A stretch of 6,625 nt of DNA from JBHHYR01 sp046757585. Lineage in GTDB: Bacteria; Desulfobacterota; Binatia; HRBIN30. The translations under genes and the position numbers were made by a program. The notes under the pieces are model-generated. The model was not told the DNA's origin, ran no database searches, and saw only the letters and a program-made list of their open reading frames with translations. Where the stretch lies: contig JBHHYR010000219.1 of NCBI GenBank assembly GCA_046757585.1, positions 1 through 6,625 on the forward strand, given 5' to 3'. Shown piece by piece: positions 1-4,697 of the stretch (positions are counted from its first letter, which is position 1; each line of letters starts with the position of its first letter).

Positions 1-85
1 CGACTCCCCACTCCGAGCTGCCGGCAACCGCTGTGCCAGCAGTCGCGGGCCAGTGGGCCGCTCCAAAAACGGCCAGTTCCCTCCT

Positions 86-115
86 TTAGCTTCCCTGCTG
101 TGCTAATCTTTTTTT
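86..115 (+). terminator. Possible weak intrinsic terminator (inverted repeat plus T-run)
   Basis: TTAGC (86-90) is repeated inverted as GCTAA (102-106), with an 11-base loop, and seven T residues follow at 109-115. This would fit the end of a rightward gene lying left of the window. The stem is only 5 bp and AT-containing, so it is weak. The whole of 1-202 otherwise holds no gene I can support. On the minus strand the same patch reads as an A-run followed by a GGAGGG (84-79), so it could instead be a leader for a leftward gene downstream of the glycosyltransferases. Confidence 0.25.
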
Positions 116-202
116 AATAAGCGAGAGAGGGGCCAACGTGCTATGACATCGGTGGCCGAAACGGCTGATCTTTGGCAGCTGCTGGCCGCAGCGGATCGCT
201 GC

Positions 203-1393
203 TCAAATCAGTACATCCAGGTACCGGTTCACGCTAGTGTCACGATCACACATCGCCGCGCGCGCCCGGAGCCGGTTGGGACTCACAGGTTTTCGGAGCA
301 CGGCGAGGATCGCGTCGGCCAGTGCTCGATCATCCCCGACCGGGACGAGGGGACCGAAGGTGCCGCCGTCCAGAATTTCCGCCGGGCCGTGCGGGCAGTC
401 CGTACTCACCACGGGGCAACCGCACGCGAGTGCCTCGACCAGCACGTTACCGAACCCTTCCCATGTGGAGCAGAGGACGAACACTGACGCACGTGCCATC
501 CAGGCAAAGGGGTTCTCTGCATATCCCGGTAGAGCTACGTCGGCAGCAACCCCGAGCGAGCGCGAGAGGGTCTCAATCTTCGCCCGTTCCTCGCCGTCGC
601 CCAGGATGACGAGGCGCGCCGGCTGCACGGCCCGCACTCGTGCGAACGCGCGAATCAGGTTCGGAAAGTCCTTCGCCCGGTGGAGGCGGCCGACACCGAG
701 GACCACAGGCGGGGCTCCGGCAGTGAGCCACGGATGATCGAGCGGCGCGCGGGCTTTCGCCAGCAGCTCAGCCGACACGACCGGGTTATAGATCGTGATG
801 ATGCGCTGACGGGGGATTCCGGCAGTGCGCGACAGGTCATCCGCCACGCCCTTGGAAACAGCGATAATCGCATCGGCCCGGCCATAGTTCCGCCGAGCCA
901 GCACCGGATACGCACGCCGGAAACGCCGCTTCGCGTGTGCTGCCACCGCCGACAGTGTGTTGTGCTCGCTGATCACCACCCTGGTGGTGATACCCGCAAA
1001 CCGCTGGGCCCACAGAGCCGTCAGATTCGACTGTGTGCCGGCCGTCAAAAGCACGTCCGGTCGTTCCGTTCGCAGGCGGTGCACCAGTCCGGGTAAGTGC
1101 CTCAGCATGCGTGGCGCCGCACCGAGCAGCAGCGGCAGCATGGCTGGCGCGCCGCTCGGGTCAGCCGCCAACGCCCAGGCACGGGCGCGCAGCTGCGAAG
1201 CTGCATGGAGGGGAACCAGAGGAACCGGTTCTGTGACCGCGTCCGTCAGAGCGCCGTCCGCGACGCCCACCAGTAGCGTCGTCTGGTGGCCTCTCGCGGC
1301 GAACCCGGCCGCCAGCGCCGTCACCACGCGCTCCATCCCCCCCCCACCCAGGGACCGCACCATCAGCCAGAGCCTGCTCGGAGTGATGGGCAC
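203..1393 (-). CDS. GT4-family glycosyltransferase (paralogue 1)
   Basis: A retaining GT-B-fold glycosyltransferase of family GT4, expected to move a sugar from a nucleotide-sugar donor onto a growing glycan at the cytoplasmic face of the membrane. The acceptor and donor cannot be read from sequence. It has 396 residues, normal for the family. The N-terminal acceptor domain opens with beta strand LWLMVRSL and the glycine loop GGGG (16-19), then ISEHN (141-145). The C-terminal donor domain has VGRL (234-237) with Lys241, LVILGDGEER (261-270), and the family E-x7-E pair Glu312/Glu320 in WEGFGNVLVEALACG. The start is a GTG 6 bases after the upstream gene's stop, with no good ribosome site (only GGAT at a distance), so translational coupling is likely. 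ATG at codon 11 is an alternative start but would cut into the first strand. A run of nine G residues encodes the glycine loop (see findings). Family call is firm; pathway is inferred. Confidence 0.95.
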   Translation of the reverse strand: MPITPSRLWLMVRSLGGGGMERVVTALAAGFAARGHQTTLLVGVADGALTDAVTEPVPLVPLHAASQLRARAWALAADPSGAPAMLPLLLGAAPRMLRHLPGLVHRLRTERPDVLLTAGTQSNLTALWAQRFAGITTRVVISEHNTLSAVAAHAKRRFRRAYPVLARRNYGRADAIIAVSKGVADDLSRTAGIPRQRIITIYNPVVSAELLAKARAPLDHPWLTAGAPPVVLGVGRLHRAKDFPNLIRAFARVRAVQPARLVILGDGEERAKIETLSRSLGVAADVALPGYAENPFAWMARASVFVLCSTWEGFGNVLVEALACGCPVVSTDCPHGPAEILDGGTFGPLVPVGDDRALADAILAVLRKPVSPNRLRARAAMCDRDTSVNRYLDVLI

Positions 1394-1399
1394 GCGGGC

Positions 1400-2650
1400 T
1401 CAATCCGGATCCGCCGACCGCCCGCGTTCCCCGCTGGGCCCCCGCCCGGTGCTACCGCATCGGCACGAGTCGCGCCAGGCGGCGAGCAGGATTTCCAGGT
1501 ACCGGTCTGCCGCAGCATCCACGGAAAACACCGCAGCCCGCGCACGGAGGCGATCCGGGCTGATCGGGCGCTGCAGCACGGAGAGAACAGCTGCGGCTAA
1601 GGCCCCATCGTCCCCCACTGGCACCAGCGGACCGTAGGCTCCATGGTCGAGGATCTCGGCCGGGCCGCTCGGACAGTTGGTACTTACCACGGGACAGCCA
1701 CATGCCAGCGCCTCGACCAGCGCGTTGCTGAAGCCCTCCCACGCGGAGGACAGCACGAATACCGAGGCGCACGCCATCCAGGCAAACGGGTTGTCGACGA
1801 ATCCTGGCAGGGCCACGTCCGCCGTCACCCCAAGGCGCCGAGCGAGTTGCTCCAGACGGTGGCGCTCCTCACCTTCCCCGAGGATCACCAGGTGCACTTG
1901 ACGCGCCGCCCGCACTCGAGCGAAGGCCCGAAGGAGCGTCGCGTAGTCCTTTTGGATCTTGAGCTTGCCCACCGCCAGCACCACAGGCGGGCGGCCCGTG
2001 CCGAACCACGGGTGCTGGAGCGGCGCCCGTGCTCGTCGCTCGATTTCGCCGACATCCACCGGGTTGTGAATTGTTGCGATGCGGGCTTCGGGGATGGCAC
2101 CCGCCAGCGCCAGATCGACGGCAACCCCACGCGAGATCGCGATCGCCGCATCAGCAGCCGGATATGAGCGGCGCGCCAGCCCCCGCAGCAGGGGTCGCCA
2201 AAACCGCTGCCCGGGTCCCGTCGCCGCCGAGAGGTGGACATTCACGCTGATCACGACGGGCACGGGCACGCGCGCCAGCCGCCGTGCCCACAGGGCAGCG
2301 ACGTTGGCGGGGTTCGACGTGGACAGCAACACGTCAGGCCGCACCCGCTGGAGATACCCGGCAAGCGCCGGCACAGCGGCCAGGACCCACAGGCCCTTGC
2401 GTGTCGCCAGGAGGGGTACATGCCCCCAGCGGGGATCCAGCACGACCAGCCGGACCAGGGACGAAACCTCCGAGCGAAAAGGTCCTTCCGGCCGGACTAC
2501 GACGAGATCCACCCGGTGCCCCCGCTCGGCAAAAGCCCGGGCCAGGATCAACATGCGGCGCTGTGCGCCTCCGCCGGCCAGGCCGGACAGGAACAGCGCT
2601 AGGTGCCTGCAGGCCGGCCTCCCGCCGGCATCTTCACGTTGCGCGGACAC
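1400..2650 (-). CDS. GT4-family glycosyltransferase (paralogue 2)
   Basis: A second GT-B, GT4-type glycosyltransferase, first gene of the leftward pair. It has 416 residues. The N-terminal domain has the glycine loop LAGGGAQRR (24-32). The donor domain has VGKL (227-230), Lys234, LVILGEGEER (254-263), and the E-x7-E pair Glu305/Glu313 in WEGFSNALVEALACG. Its donor-domain half is about two thirds identical to the downstream paralogue. It differs in the acceptor-domain loop: ISVNVH where the neighbour has ISEHN, so the two probably use different acceptors. After the end of homology it carries a tail of about 28 residues (389-416), rich in Arg, Gly and Ser, that looks disordered. The start is GTG at 2650 with GAGAGGG placed about 4-5 bases upstream, a good ribosome site. 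The likely context is exopolysaccharide, O-antigen or capsule synthesis, inferred only from having two such enzymes in tandem. Confidence 0.95.
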   Translation of the reverse strand: MSAQREDAGGRPACRHLALFLSGLAGGGAQRRMLILARAFAERGHRVDLVVVRPEGPFRSEVSSLVRLVVLDPRWGHVPLLATRKGLWVLAAVPALAGYLQRVRPDVLLSTSNPANVAALWARRLARVPVPVVISVNVHLSAATGPGQRFWRPLLRGLARRSYPAADAAIAISRGVAVDLALAGAIPEARIATIHNPVDVGEIERRARAPLQHPWFGTGRPPVVLAVGKLKIQKDYATLLRAFARVRAARQVHLVILGEGEERHRLEQLARRLGVTADVALPGFVDNPFAWMACASVFVLSSAWEGFSNALVEALACGCPVVSTNCPSGPAEILDHGAYGPLVPVGDDGALAAAVLSVLQRPISPDRLRARAAVFSVDAAADRYLEILLAAWRDSCRCGSTGRGPSGERGRSADPD

Positions 2651-2783
2651 GTGTCCCTCTCACCCCGTCCGTGGGTCAGATACAAGAAGGCAGGTCTTTT
2701 CCGAACCGTAGCCCGTAAAGTGAATTTCCACGCGACGGGAAGTCGTCCACGGACGTTTGCGCCGCATAGCTGAGTGGGGCGAT

Positions 2784-2799
2784 CGGCGCAATCTTTGCT
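2784..2799 (+). promoter_or_regulatory. Sigma-54-type -24/-12 promoter candidate upstream of amrS
   Basis: CGGCGCAATCTTTGCT has GG at 2785-2786 and GC at 2797-2798, exactly ten bases apart, as RpoN promoters require. The -12 half TTGCT is a full consensus match. The -24 half CGGCGC differs from TGGCAC at two positions. Transcription would begin about 12 bases past the GC, near 2810, leaving about 155 bases of leader before amrS. RpoN promoters need an enhancer-binding protein bound upstream; the palindrome at 2744-2755 is placed where such a site could be, but I cannot assign it. Confidence 0.45.
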
Positions 2800-2863
2800 C
2801 ACCCCTATGCATCGCTGGGCCCCGGGGGCTACCATTTGTAAACCAGACCACGAGGACGCCGCT

Positions 2864-2962
2864 ATGCCCACGATCAGGGCGATAAAGTCAGAGCCCGTGT
2901 CTCCTAAACGAGCGGGTGCGACGCCGGGGACCGTTCTGGCGTTACGTTTGGCCACACCCTAA
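2864..2962 (+). CDS. Possible 32-residue leader peptide ORF before amrS
   Basis: An ATG ORF of 32 codons, preceded by GAGGA seven bases upstream of the ATG, a good ribosome site. Its TAA stop (2960-2962) ends four bases before the amrS ATG. The amrS start has no recognisable ribosome site of its own, so this ORF could deliver ribosomes to amrS by coupling. The peptide (starts MPTIRAIKSEPV, ends LALRLATP) is basic and proline/alanine-rich, and resembles nothing I recognise. It has no run of one amino acid that would suggest attenuation. It may also be a chance ORF. Confidence 0.3.
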   Translation: MPTIRAIKSEPVSPKRAGATPGTVLALRLATP

Positions 2963-2966
2963 GCTC

Positions 2967-4046
2967 ATGAAAGAGGCGATGTTCTACCAGCCGGTTGCCG
3001 GGGGCCGGCTTCTCTGCACGCTCTGTGCGCTGTACTGCAAGATCGCGCCGGGGCGGCGCGGCGCCTGTGGTGTGCGAGTCAACGTCGACGGCACGCTGTA
3101 CACCCTCGTCTACGACCGGGTGATCGGGCGCCATGTCGATCCGATCGAGAAAAAGCCGCTCTTCCACTTCCATCCGGGCAGCCGATCCTACTCGATTGCC
3201 ACGGTCGGCTGTAATTTTCGCTGCCTGCACTGCCAGAACTACGACATCTCCCAGCAGTCCAAGAGCAAGCTGCCGCTGATTCGGGAAAGTGGCGGCGAGG
3301 ACCCCTCCGTCCTCTGCTTGTCGCTGCGCGACCTGGCTGCCCGGATTCCAGGCGAAGAGGTGAGCCCTGGGGAAATCGTTCGCGCGGCGCAGCGCAGCAG
3401 TTGCCAAAGCATTGCGTACACGTACACAGAGCCAACGATTTTCTTCGAGCTCGCCTACGACACCGCACGACTGGCCGCGGCCGCAGGCATTGCCAACGTC
3501 TTCGTCACCAACGGCTATATCACCAGGGACGCACTGACGCTCATCGCACCCTATCTGAACGCAGCCAACATCGATCTGAAGAGCTTCGACGACTCGGCGC
3601 ACAAGCGCATGACTGGCGCACGGCTGCAACCGGTTTTGGACGCGATTCGCGCTTACAAGCGACTGGGAATCTGGATTGAGGTCACGACGCTGGTGATCCC
3701 GGGCCATAACGATTCCGAGCACGAACTCCGGCGGATCGCGGATTTCATCTGCAGCGTAAGCCCGGAGATTCCGTGGCACGTCACTCAGTTTTATCCGGCG
3801 TACCAGCTCCTCGACCCGGCGCCGACTCCGCTTGCTGTCCTGCACCGAGCCAGAGAGATCGGCTATGAGACCGGCCTGCGATACGTGTACGAGGGCAACG
3901 TACCAGGCGCAGGGGGGGAGGATACGTGGTGCCATGCCTGCCACGCGCGCATCGTCGATCGGCAGGGATCGCACCTGCTGGCGAATCGCATCCGCAGCGG
4001 CCGCTGCCCGCGCTGCGGCGTGCAAATTCCGGGCGTGTGGACGTGA
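2967..4046 (+). CDS. amrS: AmmeMemoRadiSam system radical SAM enzyme AmrS
   Basis: A cytoplasmic radical S-adenosylmethionine enzyme, the third component of the conserved AMMECR1/Memo/radical-SAM system, often misnamed pyruvate formate-lyase activating enzyme. It has 359 residues. The N-terminal cysteine set Cys17, Cys20, Cys24, Cys34 (CTLCALYC, GACGVR) is typical of the family. The 4Fe-4S/SAM motif is CNFRCLHC (Cys82, Cys86, Cys89), followed by QNYDISQ. Then come YTYTEPTIFFE (151-161), TNGYI (181-185), NIDLKSF (201-207) and HNDSEHE (248-254). A C-terminal zinc-ribbon-like knuckle is made by Cys322, Cys325, Cys347 and Cys350. About 20-30 residues between ISQ and EEVSP appear to be extra. I chose ATG 2967 because MKEAMFY is the usual family N-terminus; GTG 2916 would add 17 residues that do not fit. 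AMMECR1 and Memo genes are not in this window. Family assignment is firm; the reaction is not something I can state. Confidence 0.95.
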   Translation: MKEAMFYQPVAGGRLLCTLCALYCKIAPGRRGACGVRVNVDGTLYTLVYDRVIGRHVDPIEKKPLFHFHPGSRSYSIATVGCNFRCLHCQNYDISQQSKSKLPLIRESGGEDPSVLCLSLRDLAARIPGEEVSPGEIVRAAQRSSCQSIAYTYTEPTIFFELAYDTARLAAAAGIANVFVTNGYITRDALTLIAPYLNAANIDLKSFDDSAHKRMTGARLQPVLDAIRAYKRLGIWIEVTTLVIPGHNDSEHELRRIADFICSVSPEIPWHVTQFYPAYQLLDPAPTPLAVLHRAREIGYETGLRYVYEGNVPGAGGEDTWCHACHARIVDRQGSHLLANRIRSGRCPRCGVQIPGVWT

Positions 4047-4061
4047 ATGCGGGGGTGCGAT

Positions 4062-4083
4062 GTGGGCGGGAACCAAGCCCCAC
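4062..4083 (+). terminator. Hairpin shortly after amrS stop, possible weak terminator
   Basis: GTGGGC (4062-4067) can pair with GCCCCAC (4077-4083) leaving one bulged C and a nine-base loop, starting 16 bases after the amrS stop. Only a short CTTT follows, so it lacks a proper U-tract. It could stabilise the amrS 3' end or partly separate amrS from the next promoter. Confidence 0.2.
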
Positions 4084-4155
4084 CGCTTTCGCACATATGA
4101 GAAGCGCATCGCCTGGTCCTGCCCGCCCGGCATGCGCCTCCCCACGTCCGCTCAG

Positions 4156-4170
4156 TGGCAAGACATTTGC
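4156..4170 (+). promoter_or_regulatory. Sigma-54-type -24/-12 promoter candidate for DUF2267-nrdJ
   Basis: TGGCAAGACATTTGC lies in the 191-base gap between amrS and the DUF2267 gene. GG (4157-4158) and GC (4169-4170) are ten bases apart. The -24 half TGGCAAG matches TGGCACG at all but one base, and the -12 half TTGC matches fully. Predicted transcription start is near 4182, giving a leader of about 56 bases before the ATG at 4238. An imperfect inverted repeat CGCTT (4084-4088) / AAGCG (4102-4106) lies some 60-75 bases upstream of the -24 element, a normal distance for an enhancer-binding-protein site. This is the better of the two RpoN candidates in the window. Confidence 0.6.
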
Positions 4171-4237
4171 GGCGCGAAGCTGGCAGATGCCCGGCGTATT
4201 GCCTGGTCCGTGCAACGCGCGGGAAAGAGAGGCTGCC

Positions 4238-4675
4238 ATGAGCATGACAGGACTAGAGGTTTTCGACTCCACGATTCACAAGACCCACGCCTGGCTCAAC
4301 GCGATCATGACAGAGCTGGGGTGGGACGACCGGCACAGGGCCTATCTGGCGCTGCGCGCGTCGCTGCAGGCGCTGCGTGATCGCCTCACCGTAGAAGAAG
4401 CGATCCACCTGGGGGCACAGCTGCCGATGCTGATTCGCGGCTTCTACTACGAGGGTTGGCACCTCGCGGGCAAACCCCTCAAACGGCACAAGCGAGAATT
4501 CTTGAGCCGCATTGAGGACAGCTTCGAGTCGGAGCACGCCCCCGATCCCGAGCAAGTGGCCCGTGCCGTGTTCAAGGTCCTCGCTGAGCACATATCCGCG
4601 GGAGAGGTCGGAGGCGTCAAGAGCATCTTGCCACACGACTTGCGTGAACTGTGGCCGCCTGACCATCAGTCCTGA
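4238..4675 (+). CDS. DUF2267 domain-containing protein
   Basis: A 145-residue soluble protein made almost wholly of one DUF2267 domain. The family is alpha-helical, of unknown biochemical function, and often sits among stress-response genes. Diagnostic parts are the helix ending LGWDDRHRAYLALRA (about 27-41), LRDRLTVEEAIHLGAQLP (46-63) and the signature MLIRGFYYEGW (64-74). A conserved second half follows with DPEQVARAVFKVLAEHISAGEV. No signal peptide, membrane segment or cysteine cluster is seen. The ATG is preceded by AGAGAGG at a good distance; the frame stays open upstream for about 100 codons, but nothing there resembles the family. The stop is 22 bases before nrdJ, so the two are very likely one operon, transcribed from the sigma-54-type element at 4156. 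Its job beside nrdJ is unknown. Confidence 0.93.
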   Translation: MSMTGLEVFDSTIHKTHAWLNAIMTELGWDDRHRAYLALRASLQALRDRLTVEEAIHLGAQLPMLIRGFYYEGWHLAGKPLKRHKREFLSRIEDSFESEHAPDPEQVARAVFKVLAEHISAGEVGGVKSILPHDLRELWPPDHQS

Positions 4676-4680
4676 TGTGC

Positions 4681-4690
4681 AGGGGAGGGG
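4681..4690 (+). promoter_or_regulatory. Strong ribosome binding site fixing the nrdJ start
   Basis: AGGGGAGGGG ends seven bases before ATG 4698. It decides the nrdJ start: the open frame extends back to a TTG at 4512, but that stretch overlaps the DUF2267 gene and has no family resemblance. Confidence 0.75.
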
Positions 4691-4697
4691 CATCCGT

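Larger units (their letters stand above)
2651..2966. promoter_or_regulatory. Divergent control region between glycosyltransferase pair and amrS
   Basis: A 316-base stretch separates the two divergent transcription units and must hold promoters for both. Seen in it: a 9-bp inverted repeat, CGTCCGTGG (2666-2674) and CCACGGACG (2747-2755), the second copy also lying in a local palindrome CGTCC-AC-GGACG (2744-2755). There is a sigma-54-like element at 2784-2799, a GC-rich 11-base palindrome (2819-2829), and a short ORF (2864-2962). No convincing sigma-70 -35/-10 pair is visible for either direction. The leftward glycosyltransferase promoter could lie near the TATC-like patch at about 2678-2684, but this is weak. 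Confidence 0.6.

Noticed and set aside
143..487. Rightward 114-codon ORF with a purine-rich stretch (aggggg-like) upstream of its ATG
   Set aside because: Most of it lies opposite the conserved C-terminal part of the glycosyltransferase, and the product is low-complexity and unlike any family I know.
2937..2952. TGGCGTTACGTTTGGC just before amrS as another sigma-54 site
   Set aside because: The GG and GC are eleven bases apart rather than ten and the -12 half is not TTGC-like; it is also too close to the amrS start.
2916..2966. GTG 2916 as an earlier amrS start adding 17 residues
   Set aside because: The added residues (MRRRGPFWRYVWPHPKL) have no match to the family, whereas MKEAMFY at 2967 is the usual N-terminus.
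2904..4145. 413-codon open frame on the minus strand, opposite amrS
   Set aside because: It mirrors a firmly identified gene; long antisense frames are common in GC-rich codon usage, and its product has no recognisable domain.
4060..4380. Open frame starting MWAGTKPHRF across the gap after amrS
   Set aside because: It has no ribosome site of note, runs into the DUF2267 gene in another frame, and would cover the promoter candidate.
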